From contig JAGXHA010000063.1 in assembly GCA_024636475.1 (NCBI GenBank), positions 87,830 to 151,829 of the forward strand: 64,000 nucleotides of DNA. The letters are read 5' to 3'. Positions within the stretch are counted from its first letter, which is position 1; every line of letters begins with the position of its first letter. The DNA is from Roseobacter sp. Its GTDB lineage: Bacteria; Pseudomonadota; Alphaproteobacteria; Rhodobacterales; Rhodobacteraceae. The position numbers and the translations under genes were made by a program. Of the stretch, positions 45,513 to 54,479 are shown in pieces. A model generated the notes under the pieces. That model was given only the letters and a program-made list of their open reading frames with translations. It made no database searches and had not been told where the DNA came from.

Positions 45513-45837
45513 ACCAGAGGGCCTTGTGCCGGATTGGATGCGATGGAAAACCGTTTGGCATCCAAGCCTTAAACTGGCGATTTGCGCCATGGTCACACGA
45601 ATGGACTGGCTGATCTTTGCTTATACGCACAAGTGATCAACCACGCGCGATTAGCGTGGTTATGGCTACTTGGCCTTAAATTCAGCGCATTTGCGTGAAC
45701 TGTAGGGCTATTGCGGTGCTTGTTGACGCGTCACTGTCTTATCATCCGAGGGCATTGTAGATTCCTCTGTGATTGACGTGTTGACTCGCTGAAAAGAGCG
45801 CTATCTTAGTATGAAAGAACTAAACGGGAGAATAAGT
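45513..45837. other. 325-bp intergenic region before the cytochrome c gene
   Basis: No open reading frame with a ribosome site. An 8-bp perfect stem AACCACGC / GCGTGGTT with a 7-nt loop lies at 45639-45661, without a U-tract. A looser TTGGATGC / GCATCCAA pair lies further left, near 45534-45565. Neither looks like a clean terminator. The right end holds the promoter of the cytochrome gene. A small RNA is possible but not supported. Confidence 0.4.
45781..45807 (+). promoter_or_regulatory. Candidate promoter of the cytochrome c gene
   Basis: TTGACT (45781-45786) and TATCTT (45802-45807) have good hexamers but a short 15-bp spacer. A second TTGACG lies 8 bp upstream. Transcription would start about 20-25 bp before the start codon. 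Confidence 0.35.
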
Positions 45838-46302
45838 ATGAAACTGATTTATAGCGCACTTCTTGTAACTGCATTTGCTGCACCGGCTTTCGCCGGAAGC
45901 CACAGCACAGGCGATGCAGCCGCAGGTGAAAAAGAATTCGGCAAGTGCAAAGCGTGCCACGCTATCGTGGATGATGCAGGCGAAACAATTCAAAGGGGCG
46001 GCCAAATCGGTCCGAACCTTTACAATGTTGTAGGTCGTCAGGCCGGTTCGCTGGAAGACTTCAAATACGGTAAGTCCCTTGTTGAAGCCGGTGAAGCTGG
46101 TCTGGTTTGGGATGAAGCATCTTTGGCCGAATACGTAAAAGATCCGAAGGCGTTTCTTGTTGAAACACTTGACGACAAGAAGGCCCGCTCGAACATGGCG
46201 TTCAAGCTCAGAAAAGGTAGCGAAGACGTCGCAGCCTATCTGGCAAGCGTGTCCCCGGCAGCGGGTGAAGGCATGGCAGAAGAAGAGCCTAAAACAGAAT
46301 AA
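45838..46302 (+). CDS. Secreted class I cytochrome c (c2/c551-like)
   Basis: 154 residues from the ATG at 45838, which has GGGAG 7 nt upstream and starts directly with a signal peptide (cleavage AFA, about residue 19). An in-frame ATG at 45811 is less likely. One heme site CKACH (37-41) and a likely axial Met120 in ARSNMAFKL give a class I mono-heme cytochrome. The acidic C-terminal tail is unusual. It resembles the c2/c551 cytochromes that carry electrons between the bc1 complex and oxidases or reaction centres. A strong terminator follows. Confidence 0.92.
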   Translation: MKLIYSALLVTAFAAPAFAGSHSTGDAAAGEKEFGKCKACHAIVDDAGETIQRGGQIGPNLYNVVGRQAGSLEDFKYGKSLVEAGEAGLVWDEASLAEYVKDPKAFLVETLDDKKARSNMAFKLRKGSEDVAAYLASVSPAAGEGMAEEEPKTE

Positions 46303-46321
46303 TCAGCCTTTTGGTTGAGCT

Positions 46322-46365
46322 AAAAGGCCTGCCTTGTCGCACGACAGGGCAGGCCTTTTTTATTT
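46322..46365. terminator. Strong bidirectional terminator after the cytochrome c gene
   Basis: AAAAGGCCTGCCTTGTC pairs with GACAGGGCAGGCCTTTT over 17 bp (one G-U pair) around a GCAC loop, followed by TT and A/T-rich sequence. The convergent TTC38-like gene ends at 46360, inside the stem, so it probably serves both. Confidence 0.9.
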
Positions 46366-47736
46366 AAAACCTGCTGTGGCAAGGGTTCGGTCGGCACGCG
46401 CGCGTGCTTTTGCCGCCTGATCTGGCAGGCCCGACCTATCGTAGATATCCCCTAAAAGCCGGTTCAACGGAACGCCCTCGGGATCGTAGGTGCGCCGCAT
46501 CTCGAGTATTTGCTGTGCGGCAGAAGCACGGCCATCTTTTACCAACGCGTCCAGATGTATCTGCTCGAACAGATCCCGTTGCGCATGGCTGCCGCCGCAT
46601 TCTGACATCCTCGGCAGTGCGCGCCCAAGCTCGGCGATTGCCGTGGGCCAGTCGCCCTTGGTATGGGCTGTGATGCCGCGTGTCGCAGGCAAGGCCACCT
46701 CGGCCCAGGCAGTGCAATCATACTGGGTCGCATCCGCGGCACGGTCTTCGATGGCGTGTATCAACTCTTGTACCTCGGGTCGCGAGGTGCGCCCCAACGC
46801 ATAGAGGTATTGCAGCGTCAGGAAGGCATTCACCGTATCCTTGCCGCGCAACGCGATGTGATCAGCAACATCGGCCCAACGGTCCCCAACGTCGACGCCA
46901 GCAAATTCCATTCGCGCCAGTAACGACACAGCACCAACCTGATCCTGCGAATAGTCTTTAGCCAGCCCCCAGATATGCGTGTCATAAGCGCGGCGAACAT
47001 CGTCATGACGGCCTTGCGATAGATAGAACAACGCCAGATGCCACCAGTTATGACTGCGCATGAAGGAATTGAGCGGCTGCCACGTATCGGCCACGCTTTC
47101 CAGAAACTGCGCCCCTTCCGCCACACGGCCTTGGGTCAGCATGACATGCGCCAACGCGTGATGCGCCCAAGGTTCGTCGTGGCGCAATGACATTGCCTGA
47201 CGCGCTGCGGCTTCGGCATCTTCCAGCAGATGGCACTGCTCAAAGCCAAAGGCGATCATGCCGTGAGTATAGGGAATATCCGCCGCTTCTGGCAGCGCCT
47301 TCAGAGCCATACGCAGCATTCCTGCCGCGTCGCCCGTGTTGAACAGGTGATACTGTGCGAGCTTCAGCATCACAATGTCACGCGGGTGTTCGGTGGTTAT
47401 GGTGTCGCAGCTTGCCAACATCGCGGGGATATCCCCATCAATCCAGTGGCCAATCGCCTCGATTACCTGAGCTTCGCGCTTTGTGCCGGGGGCGGCGGCG
47501 CGGGCTCGGGCCATATAGGGTGCCGCTTTGGCGGGGGCGACAGGTGCCTCAAGGAACATCCACAGCATTGCGGCATAGGCATTGGCCAGCCCGCAGGCAG
47601 AATCAGCGTCAGCAGTGGGTATGATGTTGGGCGCTTTCGATTCGTAAGCGATAAACCCGTGGATAAAATCGTTGATCCCCCGCACAGTCGCATCATTGTC
47701 GGTGGTGATTGGCAGGCCGTAAAGATCGGTTGTCAT
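46360..47736 (-). CDS. TTC38-like tetratricopeptide repeat protein
   Basis: 458 residues, almost wholly helical. The conserved stretch around residues 190-260 (EPWAHHALAHVMLTQGR, then SHNWWHLALFYLSQGR and YDTHIWG) matches the tetratricopeptide repeat protein 38 family, shared with eukaryotes and of unknown function. No signal peptide or membrane segment. An AAAGGTG ribosome site precedes it, 18 nt after the P1 peptidase gene, so the two are likely co-transcribed. Confidence 0.85.
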   Translation of the reverse strand: MTTDLYGLPITTDNDATVRGINDFIHGFIAYESKAPNIIPTADADSACGLANAYAAMLWMFLEAPVAPAKAAPYMARARAAAPGTKREAQVIEAIGHWIDGDIPAMLASCDTITTEHPRDIVMLKLAQYHLFNTGDAAGMLRMALKALPEAADIPYTHGMIAFGFEQCHLLEDAEAAARQAMSLRHDEPWAHHALAHVMLTQGRVAEGAQFLESVADTWQPLNSFMRSHNWWHLALFYLSQGRHDDVRRAYDTHIWGLAKDYSQDQVGAVSLLARMEFAGVDVGDRWADVADHIALRGKDTVNAFLTLQYLYALGRTSRPEVQELIHAIEDRAADATQYDCTAWAEVALPATRGITAHTKGDWPTAIAELGRALPRMSECGGSHAQRDLFEQIHLDALVKDGRASAAQQILEMRRTYDPEGVPLNRLLGDIYDRSGLPDQAAKARARADRTLATAGFK

Positions 47737-47754
47737 GATGCACCTTTGATCTGG

Positions 47755-48750
47755 CTAGGCATTCAGATCCCCCCAACAGGGCAGCATATCACCGGACGCG
47801 GGGGTCGCATGATAGATTGCGCGGCCAATGGCGCGGGCAAGGCATAGCGACGCTGCATGGCCAATCAGCCCCAGCAAGCGGCCCTCAACCTCATGTGCGC
47901 CCGTGCTAAGCGCGAATACCAGATCGCCGTCATGGGGCGTATGCGCAGGCACAGTCGCGCGGCCAATACCATCATGGCCGGCGACCGCCATACGTTGGCA
48001 TTGCGCCTTGGTTAGGGTCGCATCTGTCGCAACAATTGCTATCGTCGTATTTTCGCGCGGCGACATCGCAGCAGCTTTGCGGCTTTCCATGCTGAACCCC
48101 AAACCGCTGTTGGGATCAGGCCCTAAACCGCCGAATTCGCCGTTCATCTCGAAGGGGGCAGCATAGAAATGGCGATCGCCGGGGGTGGTGACGGCCCCCA
48201 CCGGATTTGCCGCAACCAGCGCCCCTACCATCGTCCCATCCGGTAACTGGAGGGAGGCAGAGCCCAGCCCGCCTTTAACCATTGCGCTAAGTGCACCCGT
48301 GCCCGCGCCAACGGTGCCCAGCGGGAAACTGTCGCTGGCCACATCATATGCATGTCGGCCAAGGGCGCGGTAAGGGTTGTCGATCCAGTCTTTTTCACCG
48401 CCATTCAGCAAATCGAACAGGATCGCGCCTGGGACCAAAGGGACCGTGGCATTGCCCACCCGAAAGCCACGGCCCGCAGCGCGCAATCCGTCCACCACGC
48501 CAGAGCAGGCATCCAGCCCATAAGCGGACCCTCCCGAAAGCACCAGCGCATCAACGGCAGCGACGGATTTGTCAGGTGCAAGCAAGTCGGTTTCGCGCGT
48601 TCCGGGCGCACCTCCCATTACATGAACAGACGCGGTAAAGGGCTTGTCAGAGACCAGCACAGTTGTCCCGGACTTTAATGCATCATCTTGAGCGTTGCCC
48701 ACGCGAAGGCCTGCGATGTCAGTGATCAGATTTTTAGGGCCGGTCTGCAT
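47755..48750 (-). CDS. P1-family (DmpA/NylC-type) N-terminal-nucleophile peptidase
   Basis: 331 residues. The autocleavage site fits RENTTIAIVATDA, with Thr235 after Asn234 as the likely nucleophile. The upstream Gly-rich LSGGSAYGLDACSG and VGAGTGALSAMVKGG regions are typical of the family, which includes beta-aminopeptidases and 6-aminohexanoate-oligomer hydrolases. The substrate is unknown. It forms a unit with the TTC38-like gene; the SDR gene lies 41 nt upstream on the same strand. Confidence 0.9.
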   Translation of the reverse strand: MQTGPKNLITDIAGLRVGNAQDDALKSGTTVLVSDKPFTASVHVMGGAPGTRETDLLAPDKSVAAVDALVLSGGSAYGLDACSGVVDGLRAAGRGFRVGNATVPLVPGAILFDLLNGGEKDWIDNPYRALGRHAYDVASDSFPLGTVGAGTGALSAMVKGGLGSASLQLPDGTMVGALVAANPVGAVTTPGDRHFYAAPFEMNGEFGGLGPDPNSGLGFSMESRKAAAMSPRENTTIAIVATDATLTKAQCQRMAVAGHDGIGRATVPAHTPHDGDLVFALSTGAHEVEGRLLGLIGHAASLCLARAIGRAIYHATPASGDMLPCWGDLNA

Positions 48751-48791
48751 GTCTTAGAGCCTGTTCAGAGGGGAGGGTAAGCATTGCGCGG

Positions 48792-49538
48792 TCAGATGCA
48801 CCGGCCACCATCAACTTCCATTGCGACACCGGTGATCATGCTCGCTTCGTCAGAGCATAGGAAAAGTGCTGCGTTTCCCATGTCTTCGGGTTGGCTGAAA
48901 CGACCCAAAGGGATTGTCGCAATGAACTTGGCCCGCATTTCAGGCGTATCTTCCCCCATAAAGGTTTTCAGCAACGGCGTTTCGCCTGCAACGGGGTTTA
49001 TCGCGTTTACGCGGATGCCTTGGGGGGCCAGCTCTACCGCCATCGCCTTGGTCGCGGTGATCATCCAGCCTTTTGACGCGTTATACCAATTGAGGTTGGG
49101 GCGTGGTGATACGCCAGCGGTTGAGGCGACGTTCAGGATCGCGCCTGCTTTGCGCTTTTTCATATGCGGCACGATGCTGCGTGCAGTCAGGTAAACGGAC
49201 TTCATATTCACCCGGTACACCCTGTCAAAGTCGTCTTCCGTAATGGTTTCAAGCGGGGCAGGCATGTGGGACACGCCTGCGTTGTTGATCAAGATATCGA
49301 TATGGCCCCAGACCTCAAGCGCGCTGTTGGTCATCGCCTGAACCGAAGCACCATCGCTGACATCAACCCGTTGGGCCACTGCGTGATCTCCCATTTCGGC
49401 GGCAAACTGCGTGGCAGCGGCACCGTTGATATCGGCCACCATCACCCGCGCGCCCTCTTGTAGAAAACGGCGCACAATGCCCGCCCCAAAACCCGAGGCA
49501 CCGCCGGTCACGATTGCGGTCTTTCCTGTCAGTCGCAT
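48792..49538 (-). CDS. SDR-family oxidoreductase
   Basis: 248 residues with AAGGAG well placed before the ATG. Classical SDR: TGGASGFG (11-18), NNAG, the catalytic Ser in NVASTAG and YNASKGW near 151, and a C-terminal TGVAMEVDGG. It looks like the 3-oxoacyl-ACP reductase / glucose dehydrogenase group; substrate unknown. It may be first in a minus-strand unit with the peptidase and TTC38-like genes. The 194 bp between it and the phosphatase gene hold a TTGACA near 49718 but nothing else I recognise. Confidence 0.88.
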   Translation of the reverse strand: MRLTGKTAIVTGGASGFGAGIVRRFLQEGARVMVADINGAAATQFAAEMGDHAVAQRVDVSDGASVQAMTNSALEVWGHIDILINNAGVSHMPAPLETITEDDFDRVYRVNMKSVYLTARSIVPHMKKRKAGAILNVASTAGVSPRPNLNWYNASKGWMITATKAMAVELAPQGIRVNAINPVAGETPLLKTFMGEDTPEMRAKFIATIPLGRFSQPEDMGNAALFLCSDEASMITGVAMEVDGGRCI

Positions 49539-49732
49539 GAGTATCTCCTTTTTTGGGGTGCAGTTTGGGCTATGCTACGCAGGTTCTTGATCCTCGCCAA
49601 GTGGCGCGTTCACCAAGAGGCGTTGTCTGGCTGGCCCGCCAAACGGCGCAGTTTTAAGCACAGTTCACCAACGCGCCTACTTTGGTCGCTTTCACAGTTG
49701 TGCATATGCCGCCAAATTGACAACTATCTTCT

Positions 49733-50536
49733 ATGTTATCTTCACCCCTGCTTCCGATTTTAGTGTTTTCTGATCTTGATGGCACCTTGATTGATCATCA
49801 GCATTACAGGGCGGATGCGGCGAAACCTGCCCTAAATGCGCTTAGGGTGTCTGGTGGCGGGCTGATCATGGCAAGCAGTAAAACTGGCCCAGAAATCGCG
49901 CAAATCCGCGACGCGCTGGGCTGGTCGGATTGGCCGGCTATTGTTGAAAATGGGGCGGGTCTGTTACCTGCGCATTCACCCGATGCTGTGCCGGAAAAGG
50001 CCAATACATCGCAATATGAGACGGTGCGGGATGTTCTGGAAAAAACTCCAAAGGGCCTGCGCCACTCTTTTCGCGGTTTTGGCGATATGACGGTTTCAGA
50101 AGTGTCCCAGGTAACGGGGCTTGAGCAAAATGCTGCAGGCTTGGCACGGCAACGTGCCTTTTCGGAACCGGGTCTGTGGCAGGGAAACAACGACCAGAGG
50201 CATGAATTTCTGGCGTATCTGTCAGAACACGGGGTGGTGGCCCGCGAGGGTGGCCGCTTTTTGACACTATCGTTTGGCCAGACCAAGGCTGACAGGATGA
50301 CAGCACTGATTGCCCAGTTCAAACCCGCACATACAGCAGCATTGGGGGACGCGCCAAATGATATCGAGATGCTTCAGGCCGCCGATGTCGGCGTGATTGT
50401 CGCCAATCCCCATCGGGCACCGCTGCCTGAACTGGAGGGTGAAAACCAAGGGCGCATTTTGCGAACAGCTTTGCCGGGCCCGCAGGGATGGAACCTTGCG
50501 GTCTTGGAGCTACTTTCCAAACTTGAGATTGCATAG
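49733..50536 (+). CDS. gpgP: HAD-IIB phosphatase, probable glucosyl-3-phosphoglycerate phosphatase
   Basis: 267 residues. HAD motif I DLDGTL with Asp14 and Asp16, SSKTGPEI as motif II, and GDAPNDIEML as motif IV (about 205). It belongs to the mannosyl-3-phosphoglycerate phosphatase (MpgP) family. In some bacteria MpgP-type enzymes act as GpgP, removing phosphate from glucosyl-3-phosphoglycerate. The GpgS-like synthase begins 12 nt downstream, which favours the glucosyl substrate over the mannosyl one. The ribosome site is weak. Specificity is inferred from context. Confidence 0.82.
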   Translation: MLSSPLLPILVFSDLDGTLIDHQHYRADAAKPALNALRVSGGGLIMASSKTGPEIAQIRDALGWSDWPAIVENGAGLLPAHSPDAVPEKANTSQYETVRDVLEKTPKGLRHSFRGFGDMTVSEVSQVTGLEQNAAGLARQRAFSEPGLWQGNNDQRHEFLAYLSEHGVVAREGGRFLTLSFGQTKADRMTALIAQFKPAHTAALGDAPNDIEMLQAADVGVIVANPHRAPLPELEGENQGRILRTALPGPQGWNLAVLELLSKLEIA

Positions 50537-50548
50537 GATCGATTACGC

Positions 50549-51769
50549 ATGTCTGATTTTCATCAAAATGGTAACATCGCGACGCTGCACAATCTGCGCA
50601 CACGTTCGCTGGATGAGTTGACCTACGAGCTTGAGACCTTTGCACAGGCCCGAAAAATGACGCTGATCCTGCCGTGTCTCTACTCAGAGCTTGAGACAGA
50701 CGCCATGCCGAACATCCTGGCAGAGCTTTCCAAGGTGACGTATCTGCACCGAATTATAATTGGCCTCGACCGTGCGGATGAAGCGCAATTTCGCCATGCC
50801 AAGGCGTTTTTCAAGGGTCTAAACCAGAACCACATTGTGATCTGGAACGATAGCCCGCGAATGTTAGCACTTGGCGCGCGGCTGGATGCTTTGGGTCTGG
50901 CACCGTCTGAGCAGGGCAAGGGCAAGAACGTCTGGACAGCGCTGGGCTATCTGATGTCCTGTCAGGATAGTTCCGTGATGGCGCTGCACGATTGCGATAT
51001 CGTAACCTATACCAACGAACTGCTGGCCCGGCTGATCTATCCGGTGGCGAACCCCAATTTTCCCTATCAGGTTGCCAAGGGATATTACGCGCGGGTGGGC
51101 AATGACAATCTGAATGGACGGGTCACTCGGCTGTTGGTCAGCCCGCTGTTGATCGCGTTGAAAAAGGTCGTGGGCGACCGTGACTTCATCGATTACCTGC
51201 GTTGTTTTCGCTATCCCTTGTCGGGCGAATTTGCGATGCGGACGGGTATCTTGCCTGACCTGCGTATCCCGTCGGATTGGGGGCTTGAGATTGGTGTCTT
51301 GTCAGAGGCATGGCGCAATCTGGCTCCAAAAGCCGTTTGTCAGGTCGAGATTTGCGACAACTATGATCACAAGCACCAAGATCTATCGCCAGAAGATGCC
51401 AGTGCGGGGCTAAGCCGCATGTCGACTGATATTTGCAAGGCGATCTTTCGCAAGCTGGCCGCTGATGGCACGATCTTTACCAACAATGTGTTTCGCACCC
51501 TGAAAGCCACCTATTACCGCACGGCGCTGGATCTGCTTGAGGCCTATCACGCTGATGCCGTGATGAACGGTTTGACCATTGACCGCCATAAGGAAGAGCA
51601 GGCGATCGAACTTTTTGCCGATAACATCATGCGCGCGGGCAGTTTCTTTTTGGAAAACCCGCACGAGACTCCGTTCATCCCGACCTGGAACAGGGTCCAT
51701 TCTGCCGATCCGGGCTTTCTGGCTGATCTTCATGCGGCAGCCGCAGCGGATGAAGCCGAATTTGACTAG
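50549..51769 (+). CDS. gpgS: GpgS-like glucosyl-3-phosphoglycerate synthase (GT81 type)
   Basis: 406 residues, GT-A fold. The GKGKNVWTALGYLM segment and the metal-binding HDCDIV (DxD type, near residue 148) mark the catalytic core. Later FPLS-type segments and SDWGLEIGVL fit the glucosyl-3-phosphoglycerate synthase group of GT81. It would transfer glucose from an NDP-glucose to 3-phosphoglycerate, the first step to the osmolyte glucosylglycerate. Its stop overlaps the convergent GH13_18 phosphorylase by 4 nt. The family call is good, the donor is not determined. Confidence 0.82.
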   Translation: MSDFHQNGNIATLHNLRTRSLDELTYELETFAQARKMTLILPCLYSELETDAMPNILAELSKVTYLHRIIIGLDRADEAQFRHAKAFFKGLNQNHIVIWNDSPRMLALGARLDALGLAPSEQGKGKNVWTALGYLMSCQDSSVMALHDCDIVTYTNELLARLIYPVANPNFPYQVAKGYYARVGNDNLNGRVTRLLVSPLLIALKKVVGDRDFIDYLRCFRYPLSGEFAMRTGILPDLRIPSDWGLEIGVLSEAWRNLAPKAVCQVEICDNYDHKHQDLSPEDASAGLSRMSTDICKAIFRKLAADGTIFTNNVFRTLKATYYRTALDLLEAYHADAVMNGLTIDRHKEEQAIELFADNIMRAGSFFLENPHETPFIPTWNRVHSADPGFLADLHAAAAADEAEFD

Positions 51770-53514
51770 CTCCGGTTGCTGATCCAGCGGCATTGATAGG
51801 GTTCAAGCGGTATGGTTTCGGCCGTGTGCGGTATTTGATCGCCTGATAACAGATCAGTCCAGGTCTCATCCTCAATCATATTGAGAGCATTGGTGTGCAC
51901 GTCCACTTTTTCATCGCTGACATTGTGGATTGCAAAAACAGATTGGCGTCGATCAAGGCTTTGCCGCCATACCCCAAAGACGCGTTCATGCTCTAGGTTA
52001 ACGGTAAATTGCGTCGCATTGGGGTGGAACGCAGTCTGCTGTCCACGCAGTTTCAACCTTTGCGTCAAGGTTTCAAGCGCCCTGGCCTGAATGGTCGTGG
52101 GATCGGCAAGCAGGCTTTCCAAAGTTGGATAGTCCCAACGATGGCGGTTGATGGCACGGTTCATGCCCCGGTGTTTGACCTGTGCATGGTCATTGGATGT
52201 CGCCAAGAGCGAGTGGATGTAGAACGCAGGTATCCCTTCGAGCGACATGACGATGGTTTGCGAGCAGATGAACCGTTCAAAGTGATGCGCATCGACCCCT
52301 TTGAACGTCCTGCCCATCGCCTCGAAAAATGTCGTGTTCAGTTCGTAGGGGGATTCACCGCCATCCGGCAGGGTGCGCATCGACACGAGCCCGCCAAGAT
52401 CACGCACGGTATCAATCACCTTTTCTTTTTCCGCGTCGGGCAACACACCTTCGGCAGGCCGCATTCCGATGCCATCATGGCTTGCCGTGAAGTTAAGATA
52501 GGCGCAGCCGTAAGGGGCAGGCGGCATGGCGCGTTGCCATTTGTGCAAATACTTTGCCGATCCTGACATCATCGCGTGCAATATTATCGGTGGAAGCGGG
52601 AAGTTATAGATCGCATGCGCCTCGTCCCCCTCTCCAAAATAACTCAGGTTTTCGGCCTTGGGCACGTTGGTTTCGGTCAGCAAAATGATCTTTTCGGGGG
52701 CGTAGTCGCACAAAAGGCGCATCAGTTTGATGATCGCGTGGGTTTGGGGCAGGTGGATCGACGGGCTGCCGGCGACCTTCCAAAGAAACGCAACAGCATC
52801 CAAGCGGATAATCTGAACGCCATTGTCGACATGCAGACGAATGATGCGCAAGAATTCCAGAAGGACCTGTGGATTGCGGAAATCAAGATCGATCTGGTCG
52901 TGGCTGAACGTGCACCAGACATGCCGGATGCCATTTGCTGTCTCTATCTCTTGCAGCAAGGGGGTCGTGCGGGGGCGCACCACCATGCTCAGATCTTCGT
53001 CAGGTGAAGATTCAAAGAAAAACCTGTCATAGGGGGTGTTGCCCTGACGGTAGGCGTTGAACCAGTTGCTTTGGCTGGAAACGTGGTTCAGCACCAGATC
53101 AGACATCAGGGTAAAGTCACCGGCGATCCGGTTGATGTCAGGCCAATCGCCCAACTGGGGGTTCACCGCACGGAAATCGGATACCGCAAAGCCATCATCC
53201 GAAGTATAGGGGAAAAACGGCAGGATATGGACGGCGTTGACCGCCCCTTTCAGATACCGCACCAGAAAATCATGCAGCAAATCCAGAGGCTTGTGCGCCC
53301 CATCGATGATTGAGTTGCCATAGGTGATGACCAAAGCGTCTTTTTCCGACCACAGGTTGTTGCCACGCATCCGTCCGCGCTTGCGGCGTGGTGCCTCGTC
53401 TGGCCAAAACGCGTCGATGATCATGCTTGCAAGGATATCGGCATCAAGATCGGGATAGACGCCCCGAACAATCTGCGCGATCTTCACGCTTAGCGACGGG
53501 TTTTTTTCGGCCAT
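51766..53514 (-). CDS. GH13_18 phosphorylase, probable glucosylglycerate phosphorylase
   Basis: 582 residues of the alpha-amylase superfamily, sucrose-phosphorylase subgroup. The nucleophile is in IIRLDAVAFLW (Asp near 240), the acid/base in LLTETNVPK (Glu near 280) and the third acidic residue in FTASHDGIG. Sucrose phosphorylases are about 490-510 residues; the longer N-terminus here fits glucosylglycerate phosphorylases and related enzymes. Convergent with gpgS and gpgP, it would recover glucose-1-phosphate and glycerate from glucosylglycerate. Sucrose phosphorylase is the main alternative. Confidence 0.8.
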   Translation of the reverse strand: MAEKNPSLSVKIAQIVRGVYPDLDADILASMIIDAFWPDEAPRRKRGRMRGNNLWSEKDALVITYGNSIIDGAHKPLDLLHDFLVRYLKGAVNAVHILPFFPYTSDDGFAVSDFRAVNPQLGDWPDINRIAGDFTLMSDLVLNHVSSQSNWFNAYRQGNTPYDRFFFESSPDEDLSMVVRPRTTPLLQEIETANGIRHVWCTFSHDQIDLDFRNPQVLLEFLRIIRLHVDNGVQIIRLDAVAFLWKVAGSPSIHLPQTHAIIKLMRLLCDYAPEKIILLTETNVPKAENLSYFGEGDEAHAIYNFPLPPIILHAMMSGSAKYLHKWQRAMPPAPYGCAYLNFTASHDGIGMRPAEGVLPDAEKEKVIDTVRDLGGLVSMRTLPDGGESPYELNTTFFEAMGRTFKGVDAHHFERFICSQTIVMSLEGIPAFYIHSLLATSNDHAQVKHRGMNRAINRHRWDYPTLESLLADPTTIQARALETLTQRLKLRGQQTAFHPNATQFTVNLEHERVFGVWRQSLDRRQSVFAIHNVSDEKVDVHTNALNMIEDETWTDLLSGDQIPHTAETIPLEPYQCRWISNRS

Positions 53515-53661
53515 GGAAAGGGTGCTCTTTGATTAACTATTGAGTCATTTTGGACCACCGTGCCGAAAAAGCAAAGTGATTCAAAGGGATCACACCCTAA
53601 TCCGTTGATATGTCGCGATGTCCGGGCCTAAGGATTGGGCGGTTTTATAGCCCTGCATTGG

Positions 53662-54471
53662 TTAATCATAAGTCCCATAGCCGTAGCCGGGCCCCTGATG
53701 GCGACATTTGTTCAGGATAACGCCAAGCATTTGCGCCTGTCCTGCAATATCGCGCTCGCATTGATCTATCTGTTTCGGAGTTGTGACATCTGCCCCGGCA
53801 ACCAAAAGGACGCAGTCCACATGTTTGGCCAAGGTCATCACATCATGGGTCAGCAACATTGGCGGGGTATCAAAAATCATCAGATCAGGCGCATAGGCAT
53901 CTTCCAGGGCGCTCAGGGCAAGCGGCAGATAGCTGCTCCCTATGATTTTGGCTGAACCGGCAACAGGGGTGCGACTTGCTGCGATGGCAAGGTTTTCGCC
54001 GACGCGGACAGAGCTATCTTCAAACGGGCTTTCGCCTGTCAGGAACGGTGCGAGGTCGCTGCCCTGCGATGCCCCAAGCATCGCGCAAAGCGACGGGCGT
54101 CGCAGATCCATTTCCAACAGGATCGTGCGTGTTTCCGGCTCTCGTTGCAGGCTGAGCGCGAGGTTCAGTGCCACAGTACTTTTGCCGCATTGCGCAGTTG
54201 GAGATGTGATTGCGACGCGACGCCATCCTTGATCGCGCATCTGCTGCAACAGCCGCGTGCGCAACATATCAAACGCAAGGCTTTCACTGCCTGCCAGATG
54301 TCCGACGATCCGGTGTTTTTCAAGATGTGCCAGATCAAGGTCAATCGGCTGGATCGCGCCCCATGCGGCATTCAACCTGATTTTTTCCTGAACAGAGCGT
54401 TGAGGATTAAAACTTTGCTTGAGTTTGAGTTTTTCGGCTCCTTTGAGCGCGGTGGTCATTGGTACATTCAT
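53662..54471 (-). CDS. CpsD-like cytoplasmic ATPase / BY-kinase of the polysaccharide system
   Basis: 269 residues. Walker A TAQCGKST (92-99), Walker A' LLEMDLRRP (Asp122) and Walker B LMIFDTPP (Asp201) are the triad of bacterial tyrosine kinases and related MinD-like ATPases. The C-terminal tail has only three tyrosines (263, 265 and 268) as possible autophosphorylation sites. The P-loop reads AQCGKS rather than the usual GEGKS. It starts 8 nt after the Wzz-like gene and would bind its cytoplasmic end. In proteobacteria the two parts are often fused (Wzc); here they are split. Confidence 0.85.
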   Translation of the reverse strand: MNVPMTTALKGAEKLKLKQSFNPQRSVQEKIRLNAAWGAIQPIDLDLAHLEKHRIVGHLAGSESLAFDMLRTRLLQQMRDQGWRRVAITSPTAQCGKSTVALNLALSLQREPETRTILLEMDLRRPSLCAMLGASQGSDLAPFLTGESPFEDSSVRVGENLAIAASRTPVAGSAKIIGSSYLPLALSALEDAYAPDLMIFDTPPMLLTHDVMTLAKHVDCVLLVAGADVTTPKQIDQCERDIAGQAQMLGVILNKCRHQGPGYGYGTYD

Positions 54472-54479
54472 CTGAGACC

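Noticed and set aside
45639..45661. Terminator or small RNA in the region before the cytochrome c gene
   Set aside because: The 8-bp stem lacks a U-tract and there is no clear promoter in front of it; kept only as a described hairpin.
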